64,000 nucleotides of DNA from Thalassospira sp. HJ (GTDB lineage Bacteria; Pseudomonadota; Alphaproteobacteria; Rhodospirillales; Thalassospiraceae): positions 186,001 to 250,000 of the forward strand of contig NZ_JYII01000006.1 of NCBI RefSeq assembly GCF_000948415.1. Direction: 5' to 3'. How positions within the stretch are numbered: the first letter of the stretch is position 1; every line of letters starts with the position of its first letter. Of this stretch, positions 52,441 to 61,744 are shown piece by piece. The translations under genes and the position numbers were made by a program. The notes under the pieces were generated by a model that was not told the origin of the DNA, did no database searches, and worked only from the letters and a program-made list of their open reading frames with translations.

Positions 52441-54507
52441 ATGAATTTGCGTTCCCGTTTATTCGCACAGACCTGTTTACTGGCCATGATGACGGGAACT
52501 GGACTTGTGTCCGCGCCTGCATTGGCACAAACCTCGGCCCCGGTGCCGCTGTTTTTAAAACAGGAAGCCGAACAGGACGCGGAACGCCAGTCTGATCAAG
52601 GCCCAACCAATCCAGGGGCAACAAGCGCCCCGCTTTCTGGTGGCTTTGGCAGCACATCCAATACCCAGACCGACACTTTCCCGTCTGATCCGAATGCGGT
52701 TCAATCCCTGTCGCTTGGCGCAGTTGATGCCGAGGCTGTCGGAACGCTGGATCGGTCACGTGGCGGGCTTGGCATTGATATGTGGAACGGCACCACACGC
52801 CGGTCTGCGGCACAGCTGATTTCGGAACTGCCAGCAACACCTGCGACCCATGCCGCGCGCGATCTGCAGCGTCGTATGCTTTTATCGGCCGCTGCCCTTC
52901 CGCAAGATTCACAGGAAATCAGCCTGCTTGAAGCGCGCGTTGCGAAGCTGATCGAAATGGGTGCGCTCAATGACGCGATCGAGCTTCTGCGCGCCGCCCC
53001 GCAAGGGTCGCGCGGATCGATGCTGGCCCAGGCAGAGGTCAATGCCCTTCTGATCGGTGCCGAGATCGATGCAGCCTGTGACGCGATTGAAAGTTACAGC
53101 GCAAGCTATGACGAGCTTTTCTGGCTCAAGGCCGCCGCCATGTGCGCGTTTTATGCCAATGACCCGACCTCGGCCGCCTTTTCGGTCGATCTTGTCCGTG
53201 AAATGGGCGGCGAAGGCGATGCGACCTTCTTTGGTCTGGTATCGGCGATCAGAAGCGGCAATGCCGCCAACCCGGAATTGCTGAACGACTTGCGCCCGCT
53301 TGATCTGGCGCTTTTGGCGATTGCCAAACAATCGATCCCGACCAGCCAGCTTGAAAATGGCAACCCGGCAGCGATCATCGGCATCACCAATGCCGACGCG
53401 ACCGCAACCGATGTGCGACTTGAAGTGGCCCGCAAGGCCGAAAAACTTGGTCTGATCAGCCCGGAACAATTGGCGTCTGTTTATCGCTCGGTGAGTTTCA
53501 GCGCAGATGCCCTGGCAAATGTTCTTGATGATGCCAGTGAAGGCATTCAGGCCCGCCAATATGCCAAGCTTTATCAGGCAGCCGCCCAAAGCGATGTGCC
53601 CGCAGCGCGCGCCGAAATCCTTGCAGCCCTGTTTGAAACGGCCGAGTTTGAAGGCGACTTCATGCAGGCTGCGCGCCTTTCAGCGCCGCTGATGGCAGAC
53701 ATTCCGGTCAATGGTGACTTTTCATGGTTTGCCGTTCCCGCCCTTAAGGCATCAATTGCCTCAAACGGTTTCGAGCGCGCGGCAAACTGGCTTCAGGTTG
53801 CCAAATCATCGGCCAATGCATCGAATGACATTTCTTCACGCCTGAGCCTGCTTTATCCGGCTCTGGCGATGTCGGGGCTTGAAGAAACCGGTGCGGTCAA
53901 ACCGCAAGCGCCATCGGCCAACGGGGCTGGCGGCAGCTCGGTTCAGACCTTCGGCAGCGATGGACAGATCGCCTTGCAGAACTTTGGCCTTGGCGGTGCG
54001 GTTGTTGCGGATGCACCGACCTCAAGCGGCGGGCTGGCATCGGCAACCGTCATGCCCAATTCGACCTCGGCTGAGGATGTGCAAAGCGCATCGGATCGCG
54101 CAGCCGCCCTTGCCCGTCATCGCGCGCGCATGGTCGAATGGCAGGAAATGCAGGCAGCACGCGGTGATCAGGCTGCAGCAAGACGGTATAGCGAACTGAT
54201 CTTCAACCTGTTTGAAGGCTCCGGGATCGAAGTCCCCGATGCGTTGTGGGACAGCCTTCTGACCGCGCCATATGCGGAAGAACGCGTAACCACCAACAGT
54301 GCGGTTTCCCATCACCTGATCACGGCCGCCGCCGCACAGCAAAAGGCAAAAACGGTGGCGATGGCCATTCAGGCCCAGCAGGTCGCCAGTGCTGAAAATG
54401 CCGATCCCAAGGCACTGAGCGATACCGTAACCGCACTTGCAACCGTTGGGCTTGAAGCTGATGCGCGACGTCTGGCAACAGAATTGCTGATGTCGTTTAA
54501 CCAGTAA
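52441..54507 (+). CDS. Large exported helical-repeat protein
   Basis: 688 residues with a signal peptide (FAQTCLLAMMTGTGLVSAPALAQ). A Gln/Ser/Gly-rich linker follows (about 25-90), then long Ala/Leu/Glu-rich helices that look like TPR- or Sel1-like repeats, without a motif I can name. The last ~180 residues are again rich in Ala. It lies between aroK and xerD, with two tiny ORFs just before it. It could be a periplasmic scaffold; its function is unknown. Confidence 0.75.
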   Translation: MNLRSRLFAQTCLLAMMTGTGLVSAPALAQTSAPVPLFLKQEAEQDAERQSDQGPTNPGATSAPLSGGFGSTSNTQTDTFPSDPNAVQSLSLGAVDAEAVGTLDRSRGGLGIDMWNGTTRRSAAQLISELPATPATHAARDLQRRMLLSAAALPQDSQEISLLEARVAKLIEMGALNDAIELLRAAPQGSRGSMLAQAEVNALLIGAEIDAACDAIESYSASYDELFWLKAAAMCAFYANDPTSAAFSVDLVREMGGEGDATFFGLVSAIRSGNAANPELLNDLRPLDLALLAIAKQSIPTSQLENGNPAAIIGITNADATATDVRLEVARKAEKLGLISPEQLASVYRSVSFSADALANVLDDASEGIQARQYAKLYQAAAQSDVPAARAEILAALFETAEFEGDFMQAARLSAPLMADIPVNGDFSWFAVPALKASIASNGFERAANWLQVAKSSANASNDISSRLSLLYPALAMSGLEETGAVKPQAPSANGAGGSSVQTFGSDGQIALQNFGLGGAVVADAPTSSGGLASATVMPNSTSAEDVQSASDRAAALARHRARMVEWQEMQAARGDQAAARRYSELIFNLFEGSGIEVPDALWDSLLTAPYAEERVTTNSAVSHHLITAAAAQQKAKTVAMAIQAQQVASAENADPKALSDTVTALATVGLEADARRLATELLMSFNQ

Positions 54508-54533
54508 GTCCTTTAATCACGGCAGGACAGGCC

Positions 54534-55484
54534 ATGGCCAAGGCACTGACAAACTCGCTGATATCGGCCTTTCTGGAAATGATGGCGGCTGAACGCGGAG
54601 CCAGTGTGCATACGCTTGATGCCTATCGCCGTGACCTTGAAGATTATGCATCCTCGCTGACGGCAGCAAAAACCGATCCGGCATCGGCAAATGATACGGA
54701 TGTCAGACGTTATATGGCGGAACTGGGTGCGGCCGGGCTTGCCCCACGCACACAGGCGCGGCGTTTGTCGGCCTTGCGACAGTTTCACAAGTTTCTGTAT
54801 TCCGATGGCTATCGCAATGATGACCCGTCATCAAATATCGACAGCCCGCAGCAGGGTCAAACCCTGCCTAAATTCCTGTCGATTGAGGAAATCGACCGTC
54901 TGATCATCGCGGCTACCAATCATCCCGGCATCAAAGGCAAGCGCCTGCTTGCGATGGTGGAGCTGATGTACGCCACCGGCATGCGTGTGTCCGAACTGGT
55001 CGAGCTGCCCTTTGCGGCCGCCGCCCGCGATCCGCAGATGCTGATTGTGCGCGGTAAGGGCAGCAAGGAACGGCTGGTGCCGCTTTCTGATCCGGCCCGC
55101 GATGCGCTGCGTGATTACCTTGAAGTGCGCGATGCCTTCATTCCATCAGACAAATCGGAAGGCCATGCGGACCGCCCCGGGCAATCCTCATACCTTTTCC
55201 CGTCACGCGGGAAAACCGGGCATCTCACCCGTCAGATGTTCTTGAAAATGATCAAGGATCTGGCGATCGAGGCCGGGGTACCACCGTCAAAGGTTTCGCC
55301 ACACGTCCTGCGCCATTCCTTTGCCAGCCACCTTTTGGCCAACGGAGCGGACTTGCGGTCTCTGCAAAAGATGCTGGGCCATTCGGATATCTCGACCACG
55401 CAGATTTATACCCATGTTCTCGAGTCACGCCTGCGCGGACTGGTTCAGGAGCATCATCCGCTGGCCAGTCGCGCCATCGGCTAG
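54534..55484 (+). CDS. xerD: Tyrosine recombinase XerD
   Basis: 316 residues. An N-terminal core-binding domain (ISAFLEMMAAERGASVHTLDAYRRDL) is followed by the catalytic domain with Arg in YATGMRVSELVEL, HxxR in HVLRHSFASHLL, and His and Tyr in MLGHSDISTTQIYTHV. With XerC it resolves chromosome dimers at dif. It is 26 bp downstream of the exported repeat protein on the same strand. The dif site was not found in the window. Confidence 0.93.
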   Translation: MAKALTNSLISAFLEMMAAERGASVHTLDAYRRDLEDYASSLTAAKTDPASANDTDVRRYMAELGAAGLAPRTQARRLSALRQFHKFLYSDGYRNDDPSSNIDSPQQGQTLPKFLSIEEIDRLIIAATNHPGIKGKRLLAMVELMYATGMRVSELVELPFAAAARDPQMLIVRGKGSKERLVPLSDPARDALRDYLEVRDAFIPSDKSEGHADRPGQSSYLFPSRGKTGHLTRQMFLKMIKDLAIEAGVPPSKVSPHVLRHSFASHLLANGADLRSLQKMLGHSDISTTQIYTHVLESRLRGLVQEHHPLASRAIG

Positions 55485-55743
55485 TCCAGGGCGGTATTAA
55501 TGCGGTCGATTTGCCTAACCCCTTTGTATAGCAACACTGCCGTTTCTTGACAGAAAAGCAGATGTTTTCTGCGGATGTCACATATTCGTAACCCCATTGT
55601 CACGAACTTGTTGTCATATCTGGGATAACAGCAAACCCGGAAACTTCTAATCTTTCTAACTTCCGGGAAAGCGCGACATTTTGAAGATCGGGGTACTGCA
55701 TTTGACGTCTGATGCAGATGAACAGTGGATATCGGATCGACCC

Positions 55744-57543
55744 ATGACCCATCCGGTCATGCTCCGTAACTGGCAGCAGGTCGTCGAAAAAGTCGACTTC
55801 GCATTTCAACCCATTGTCAGCCCGCATACAGGTCATGTTTTCGGCTATGAGGCGCTGTTGCGCCGCTGGGAAGACGCCGGTTTCACATCCATTCAGGCGC
55901 TATTTGATACCGCGTGGGATACGGGCAACCTGCATAGTGTCGACATGATGCTGCGCGCCAAGGCGATCGAGAAATTCGCACGCTTCCCCGGTGCCAAGCG
56001 GCTCAAGCTGTTTTACAATTTCGACAATCGCGTTGTGAAAACCGAGGACTACCAACCCGGCCAGACCGCCGCCCTGCTGAGCGAAGCCGGGCTGGAACGC
56101 GACACCATTTTCCTTGAGATTTCCGAACGCCACGACATCAGCAATGCCGGATACCTTAAAGACATTCTGGTGCGCTATCGCAGTCAGGGCTTCAAGATCG
56201 CGATTGATGATTACGGCAGCGGCTTTGCCCAGCTGCGCGCACTTTATGAATGCGAACCCGACATCATCAAAATCGACCGGTTCTTTATCGACGGTATCGA
56301 CCGTGACCGTCGCAAGGAATTGTTTGTTACGCAAATCACCGCATTCGCGCACATGATCGCGGCACAAGTCGTCGCCGAAGGGGTTGAAACCCGCGAAGAA
56401 TTCCTGTGCTGTCGTCGGCTGGGCTGTGATCTGGTGCAGGGCTTTTTCATCGCCCGCCCGGCGCTTGAGATCCCCGAACAGACCGATATCGTTTCAAGTA
56501 CCGCCGACATCGCCGCAGACTCACGCCGCCAGTCGGACCGCGATGATGACGTTGTCAGATCCTATTTGCTCGAAACACCCGCACTGCCGATTGATATCAA
56601 TCCGGTCGATATCCTGAGCTATTTTCAGCAGAACCCGGATATCTCGCTGGTGCCGGTGGTCAATCAGGATGGTGAGCCATTAGGCATTGTCCGCGATTCC
56701 GAATTCAAGGCGTTTATCTACACGCCGTTTGGGCGTGAGCTGCTGCAAAACCCGGCCAACCGGGCGAATATTAAACGCTTCCTGCGCCGCTGTCCGATTG
56801 CCGATATCCGCACCAGTCTGTCGGAGCTTCTTGAAACCTTTGTCGCGACCGAAGCCCTTGATGGCGTGATCCTGACAGAGAACGGCCTGTACCTTGGGGT
56901 GCTGGATCAAAGTGCGCTTTTGCGGGCTGTTAATGAGCGCAATACGCTAAACGCGCGTGATGAAAACCCGCTGACCCGCCTGCCCGGCAACAGTGCGATA
57001 TACCGATACGCCGCGCGTGCGCTTGCCGAGCCAAGGCGCCGCCGCTTTGCCGTCTATTTCGATTTCGACAATTTCAAACCGTTCAATGACCGCTACGGCT
57101 TCCGTCAGGGGGATCGCGCGATCCTGCTGTTCAAGGATATCCTCGGCAAGGTATTGAGCCAGAATGACTGGTTTGTCGGCCATATCGGCGGCGATGATTT
57201 CTTTGCCTATGTCCAGTCGATTGATTTCGAAGACGCGGTCGCGGCGGTTCAACGCGTGCAGGCGATGTTTGATGCCCAGATCAAAAGTTTCTATGACCCG
57301 GAAACCCGCGAAAGCGGATACCTGACCGGCAAGGGGCGTGACGGCAAACAGGCCCGGTTTGATCTGATGAGTGTCAGTGCCGCAATGATCCGGATTCCAG
57401 CCGAACGCACCGACATCACCCTTGATCATATTTCGGTCGAAGCAGCGAAACTCAAGGCGCTCGCCAAGACCAGTCAGGGCCGATTCGCGACCGGAATTTA
57501 CGACCCGGACAGCAACGATGCCAGCGAACCAAAATTACTTTAA
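55744..57543 (+). CDS. EAL-CBS-GGDEF(GGDDF) c-di-GMP protein
   Basis: 599 residues; an in-frame TTG at 55681 would add 21. The EAL domain comes first (FGYEALLRRW, IDDYGSGFAQL, IKIDRFF, VAEGVET, VQGFFIARP) and looks catalytically complete. A CBS-like pair follows (about residues 285-415). The C-terminal GGDEF domain has GGDDF in place of GG(D/E)EF, so cyclase activity is doubtful. The reversed domain order resembles the EAL-CBS-GGDEF phosphodiesterases, where the degenerate domain may sense GTP. No membrane helix is seen, so it is cytosolic. Confidence 0.88.
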   Translation: MTHPVMLRNWQQVVEKVDFAFQPIVSPHTGHVFGYEALLRRWEDAGFTSIQALFDTAWDTGNLHSVDMMLRAKAIEKFARFPGAKRLKLFYNFDNRVVKTEDYQPGQTAALLSEAGLERDTIFLEISERHDISNAGYLKDILVRYRSQGFKIAIDDYGSGFAQLRALYECEPDIIKIDRFFIDGIDRDRRKELFVTQITAFAHMIAAQVVAEGVETREEFLCCRRLGCDLVQGFFIARPALEIPEQTDIVSSTADIAADSRRQSDRDDDVVRSYLLETPALPIDINPVDILSYFQQNPDISLVPVVNQDGEPLGIVRDSEFKAFIYTPFGRELLQNPANRANIKRFLRRCPIADIRTSLSELLETFVATEALDGVILTENGLYLGVLDQSALLRAVNERNTLNARDENPLTRLPGNSAIYRYAARALAEPRRRRFAVYFDFDNFKPFNDRYGFRQGDRAILLFKDILGKVLSQNDWFVGHIGGDDFFAYVQSIDFEDAVAAVQRVQAMFDAQIKSFYDPETRESGYLTGKGRDGKQARFDLMSVSAAMIRIPAERTDITLDHISVEAAKLKALAKTSQGRFATGIYDPDSNDASEPKLL

Positions 57544-57671
57544 TTTGGTTTTCAAAGACTTGTTATTTTTATCGCGATAAAAGGCAAATTAGGGCTTCAA
57601 ATCCGAGTCACTCTGAGTAATATTCCGCCCGAATTAAAAACACCAATCGGTTCAAACGAGCAGTTCCGTCA

Positions 57672-58025
57672 ATGGTAAGTATCGCGCCTTTTTCTGATCT
57701 TTCGCCGTCAAATCCCGTCCGTCAGGCAAGCCCGATCGCGCAACAACGCGGCGATGAGCAACGCTTTGCCGAACAAAGCCGGATTATTGACGGGACACGT
57801 GCTACAGTCCTGACATCCGATCAGGAAATCGAACGCGCCGTTCAGTCCTATCAACGGGACCGCAGCGAACAGCGACAGTTCCTCAAAGACGGCGAACAGA
57901 AGACGCAATCGGATCAATATATCGAAAAGTTCGCATCCCCGACCTATAACGCGTCGGGCAATTCAGCGAACAATCAGGCCGCCAGTGCCGGTGGCCGTGG
58001 CCAGTATTTCGACATTCTGACCTGA
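57672..58025 (+). CDS. Small hypothetical protein with C-terminal GRGQYFDILT
   Basis: 117 residues, not recognised. It is polar, with a charged helical middle (DQEIERAVQSYQRDRSEQRQFLKDGEQ) and a Gly/Asn/Ala-rich tail ending in GRGQYFDILT. Similar short tails ending in RG..(L/F)DI.. occur in small alphaproteobacterial proteins of unknown role. It stands alone, converging with the GDSL hydrolase gene 15 bp away. Confidence 0.55.
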   Translation: MVSIAPFSDLSPSNPVRQASPIAQQRGDEQRFAEQSRIIDGTRATVLTSDQEIERAVQSYQRDRSEQRQFLKDGEQKTQSDQYIEKFASPTYNASGNSANNQAASAGGRGQYFDILT

Positions 58026-58040
58026 TCGCTTAGCCGCGCG

Positions 58041-58700
58041 TTAGTCGCCTGACGGCGAAAGACCGATGGTCTTTTGCACAGCACCCCATTCCCAGATCAA
58101 ATCGGCCAGCCGGTCATAGCCGTGCTTGTCGGGGTGATACCCATCGCCGCGCCGCAAGGCCCGCTGCCATGTGTCATCGCCAAGGGTGGTCGCGAACAGA
58201 TCAAGATAGGGCACATCAAACCCGCACGCCGTTTCGAGATATATCTGATTTAGCCCCTCAAGCCGCTGGTTGATTTCCTGGCTGGATTTGCTGCCATCAA
58301 TCACCGCCTGCGGCCCGATCCAAAGCGTCGGCGCCAGTTTGGACGCCGTCCCGATGATCTCGGCAGCATTGGCCGCCGACTTGGCAGGTGACACCCGCAT
58401 GGTGGTTTCCTCGCCGCGGTCTTCAGCGTGGTTGGCGTCATTCACACCGAAACTGAAGATCAGAACCGTCGGGAATTCTTCGACCATGCGTAATTTGGCT
58501 TCAAACTCCCAGCGGGCCTTGAGACCATCGGAGGTTTCAGCGCGGATACCAAGGTTATAGATGGTGACTTCACGCCCGGCTTCATCGAACAAACGCCGTC
58601 CCAGACGCATGGGCCAGCCGCCCTTTTCCCCGTCGCGAACACCATTGACCAGGCTGTCACCAAAACAGCAAATCCGATGTCCAATTGCGCCTGTCGTCAT
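58041..58700 (-). CDS. SGNH/GDSL hydrolase
   Basis: 219 residues. Block I FGDSLVNG carries the nucleophile Ser, FGVNDANH contains the GxND block, and the Asp-His pair is in GDGYHPDKHGY. These esterases or acetylhydrolases have broad substrates and the target is not predictable. No signal peptide is seen. Its ATG shares one base with the CCA enzyme stop (TAATG), so it is translated with that gene. Confidence 0.88.
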   Translation of the reverse strand: MTTGAIGHRICCFGDSLVNGVRDGEKGGWPMRLGRRLFDEAGREVTIYNLGIRAETSDGLKARWEFEAKLRMVEEFPTVLIFSFGVNDANHAEDRGEETTMRVSPAKSAANAAEIIGTASKLAPTLWIGPQAVIDGSKSSQEINQRLEGLNQIYLETACGFDVPYLDLFATTLGDDTWQRALRRGDGYHPDKHGYDRLADLIWEWGAVQKTIGLSPSGD

Positions 58701-60055
58701 TACTTCTCCTCCTCGCCGGCCGTATTTTGGCGGGCAAGATATTCCATCAAGTCATCGCGGCCAGGTTTGAAGTCCTGTTCCAGCCAGTATTCCTCGGCCT
58801 GTTTTAAAAGAGCGCCGACACGCGGGCCTGCCGGGGCAAGACCGGCTTTCAGGATATCGCGCCCTTGTATCGGCAATTTGACCGGCTGCCAATTTGCCGC
58901 TGCTTCAAGTAAGGCTTTCCATTCGTCATTTTCGGCCCGCGTGCAGCGTGGCGGCACCGCCCCACGCGCACTCCATGCCAGAAGCACTGCATCCCGAAAC
59001 GCTACCGGCCCCATGCGATACAAATCACGGCGCACGGTTTCGGGCGGCAATTTCGGATCAATCAATGGCGCGTGGGCGACCATTTCGGCAAACCGGTCGG
59101 TTTCTTCGTTCGAAAGGCGCAAGCCCCGTGCAAAACGTTCGGCTGCGGCCAGATTGTCTTCCTGATCATCGCGGCTGCGTTTGTCGCCTTCGGGCGCAAA
59201 CAGGGCAGCAAGACGACGCAGCGGATCGGGCCGGATGGTGGGATCGGCAAGGGCGGTGCTATCAAGCCACTGCATGATGCGCAGGCAATCGGTATGGGTC
59301 AGCGCGGGCAGGATGGCTGGCAGAATGCCAAAGCCGATCATGTCATTGATCGTGCTTGCCGGACTGGGTGAGCGTAGCAGTTTGAAGATTTCATCGCGGA
59401 TACGCTCGACCGAGATATCATGAAGTCCTTTTACTGCCTTGCGGCAGGCCTCTGCCCCGATCGGGTCAATCGGCGGGCGGCCAAACCATGCCTGAAACCG
59501 GAAGAACCGCAAGATGCGCAGGAAATCCTCGGCAATGCGGTTTTCAGCAACCCCGATAAAGCGCACACGCCCATCGCGCAGATCGGTTTCACCATCGAAC
59601 GGATCATAGATCGTGCCGTCCAGATCGCAATAAATGGCGTTGAAGGTGAAATCGCGACGCTTGGCATCTTCAAGCCAGCTGTCGGTAAAGGCGACTTCAG
59701 CATGGCGGCCATCGGTCAGGACATCAACCCGAAGCGTGGTGATTTCATAAGCGCCAGCGTCGGCAATTGCGGTGACCGTGCCGTGTTTAAGGCCAGTTGG
59801 GATCACCCGAATGCTGGCCTTTTCAAGTGCTGCCTGGGTTACCTCGGGTGCAAGGTCACAAGCAATATCGACATCCACCAGGTCGCGTTTAAGCAACGCA
59901 TCGCGCACCACACCACCGACAAAGCGCGCGCATCCGCCTTGCTGCGCAATGGCATCAAAAACGCGGGCGGTATCATCGGCGACCATAATCCCGTATGGCC
60001 GCAATCTGCCGGTTACTTCGAGTGCTGTCATCGCTGCTGTGTCGCCACCTGTCAT
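58700..60055 (-). CDS. cca: CCA tRNA nucleotidyltransferase
   Basis: 451 residues. The class II head domain has FVGGVVRDALLKRDLVDVDIACD (GG plus DxD catalytic motif) and RRDFTFNAIYCD. The neck and body follow, with RFFRFQAWFG. It adds or repairs CCA at tRNA 3' ends. It is part of the leftward cluster DUF1285, Nudix, DUF6111, CCA and GDSL, a stable order in Rhodospirillales-type genomes. Confidence 0.92.
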   Translation of the reverse strand: MTGGDTAAMTALEVTGRLRPYGIMVADDTARVFDAIAQQGGCARFVGGVVRDALLKRDLVDVDIACDLAPEVTQAALEKASIRVIPTGLKHGTVTAIADAGAYEITTLRVDVLTDGRHAEVAFTDSWLEDAKRRDFTFNAIYCDLDGTIYDPFDGETDLRDGRVRFIGVAENRIAEDFLRILRFFRFQAWFGRPPIDPIGAEACRKAVKGLHDISVERIRDEIFKLLRSPSPASTINDMIGFGILPAILPALTHTDCLRIMQWLDSTALADPTIRPDPLRRLAALFAPEGDKRSRDDQEDNLAAAERFARGLRLSNEETDRFAEMVAHAPLIDPKLPPETVRRDLYRMGPVAFRDAVLLAWSARGAVPPRCTRAENDEWKALLEAAANWQPVKLPIQGRDILKAGLAPAGPRVGALLKQAEEYWLEQDFKPGRDDLMEYLARQNTAGEEEK

Positions 60056-60085
60056 TTGGCTGTTCCGACGATGGCTGGGCTATGG

Positions 60086-60373
60086 CTATTTCTTGGGTTC
60101 GAAATAGCCCGGCTCGACCACGCCGTCACGCAATACCGGCGCATGATAAATGGAATCGGGCGGCGCACCAGTCCCAAGTGCGGTGAAAATCAGGATTGCG
60201 GCCGTCAATGCCACGCCCAGACCAAATAGCAGCAGCCAGGGTCCCTTGCTCCATGGCGGAACGATGTCGTGACCTTCGCGGATGGCCTTGGCGCGCGCCC
60301 ACTTCAACCACAGCCCGTAAATCACAAAGGGCAGGATCAGGGGAAGGCCGATCTGGATGATTTGTCGCAACAT
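60086..60373 (-). CDS. DUF6111 family small membrane protein
   Basis: 95 residues with two helices (residues about 4-25 and 45-68) and a conserved-looking tail DSIYHAPVLRDGVVEPGYFEPK. Its position between the Nudix hydrolase and the CCA enzyme is that of DUF6111 proteins. Function unknown. Confidence 0.8.
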   Translation of the reverse strand: MLRQIIQIGLPLILPFVIYGLWLKWARAKAIREGHDIVPPWSKGPWLLLFGLGVALTAAILIFTALGTGAPPDSIYHAPVLRDGVVEPGYFEPKK

Positions 60374-60408
60374 AAGGCAGGTCCCAGTATTCGGATGAAC
60401 TAAACGGA

Positions 60409-61053
60409 TTAAGGTTGCAGTGACGGCGCGTTGGCCCGGATCACTTCAGAGAAATTGACCAGCATCCCGGCCGTGGCCCCCCAGATGTAATATTCGCGAT
60501 AGGGAATCGCAAAATAACGTCGGCGCGCACCTTCGAACGTCACGGTTTGCAGTTTCTGGTTTCGCGGATCAAGAATGAAATTAAGCGGAACTTCAAAGAC
60601 TTCGGCAACTTCGTGATCATCGGGTTTCAGATCAAACGGCGGTGTGACCAGACCGATCACCGGCGTCACCTGATAGCCGGTCACGGTGTAATAATCGTCA
60701 ATCCGCCCGACCAGATCGATATGACGGCGCGAAAGACCAATTTCTTCTTCGGTTTCGCGAAGGGCGGTTTCTTCAAGGGTGGCATCGACTTCTTCCTGCC
60801 GCCCGCCGGGGAAGCTGATCTGGCCGGCATGATCGCTTAGATGATCAGTTCTGCGTGTCAGGATCACGTGCAGACCCGCATCGCGTTTGACCAGCGGCAC
60901 AAGAACGGCCGCCGGACGCGACACCAGCTCACCATCGGCAAAGGCCCGCGCACGGGATTTCGACCCCGGAAAATCGACAGCATGATCACCACGGCGCTGC
61001 AAAACATCGCCGGTTGGCGCGCGCAAGGCTGCAATGATGTCATCGGGTGTCAT
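60409..61053 (-). CDS. Nudix hydrolase, CoA pyrophosphatase type
   Basis: 214 residues. The Nudix box starts in GGRQEEVDATLEETALRET and ends in EEIGL, and the preceding SFPGGRQE and the DHAGQISFPGG stretch are those of CoA pyrophosphatases (NudL/Pcd1-like). It would hydrolyse CoA or its derivatives. Its ATG overlaps the DUF1285 stop by 4 bases (ATGA). Confidence 0.88.
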   Translation of the reverse strand: MTPDDIIAALRAPTGDVLQRRGDHAVDFPGSKSRARAFADGELVSRPAAVLVPLVKRDAGLHVILTRRTDHLSDHAGQISFPGGRQEEVDATLEETALRETEEEIGLSRRHIDLVGRIDDYYTVTGYQVTPVIGLVTPPFDLKPDDHEVAEVFEVPLNFILDPRNQKLQTVTFEGARRRYFAIPYREYYIWGATAGMLVNFSEVIRANAPSLQP

Positions 61054-61631
61054 TCGGTGGCCTCCATACGACCGATCTCAAAGAACTGGCCATGACTATA
61101 CACACCAATACGGATCATGCCGTTATCAGGGTCACTTATTTCCTCGGCCAGGTCGACCAGTTGATAAAACACCGCCCGGTTCAGGCGCGCTTCAAGGCCC
61201 CGATCCAGCCCGACATAGGGGGATGGTTCATCGGTTTCCGGATCATGTTCGACGCGCAGCGGATGGTCCTGATCAAGTTCGACCCACTGGTCGATATTGG
61301 TGCGAAAGCGGATATTCTGGTCTTTGCCTTCGCCTTCATTTTGCATTTCGACCGCGATAAAGGCGACGTCTTCGACATCAATCCGGGCCATTTCAGCCGG
61401 GGTCACCAGCCAGTGACCGCCTTCCTCGTCACGTTGCAGTACGGAAGAAAAAAGCTTCACCAGTTCGATTCGGCCAATCGGGCCACCTTGATAGAACCAG
61501 GTGCCATCCCGACCTATAGACATAGGGATATCGCCGCAGATTTGCGGGTGCCGCCCGGTATCAGGCTTCTGCCCGCGCAAGCGCGTCCACAATTTTTCGG
61601 CGAGATCGACGGTTTTTTGGTTATCATTCAT
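61050..61631 (-). CDS. DUF1285 family protein
   Basis: 193 residues. The conserved blocks CGDIPMSIGRDGTWFYQGGPIGR, WLVTPAEMARIDVEDVAFIAVEM and HPLRVEHD are typical of DUF1285 proteins, which are of unknown function. It is the first gene of the leftward cluster and is divergent from moxR with a gap of 113 bp. Confidence 0.88.
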   Translation of the reverse strand: MNDNQKTVDLAEKLWTRLRGQKPDTGRHPQICGDIPMSIGRDGTWFYQGGPIGRIELVKLFSSVLQRDEEGGHWLVTPAEMARIDVEDVAFIAVEMQNEGEGKDQNIRFRTNIDQWVELDQDHPLRVEHDPETDEPSPYVGLDRGLEARLNRAVFYQLVDLAEEISDPDNGMIRIGVYSHGQFFEIGRMEATE

Positions 61632-61744
61632 GCTGTAGAGTTGATCCTGAACCAGACGTTTTCCCGTTTCGCTTAACCGATTTCATCTGCGTTCTCTGGC
61701 CTGCCAACGCCTGCACTGCAACATAGGAAGCACAGTCAACCGCC

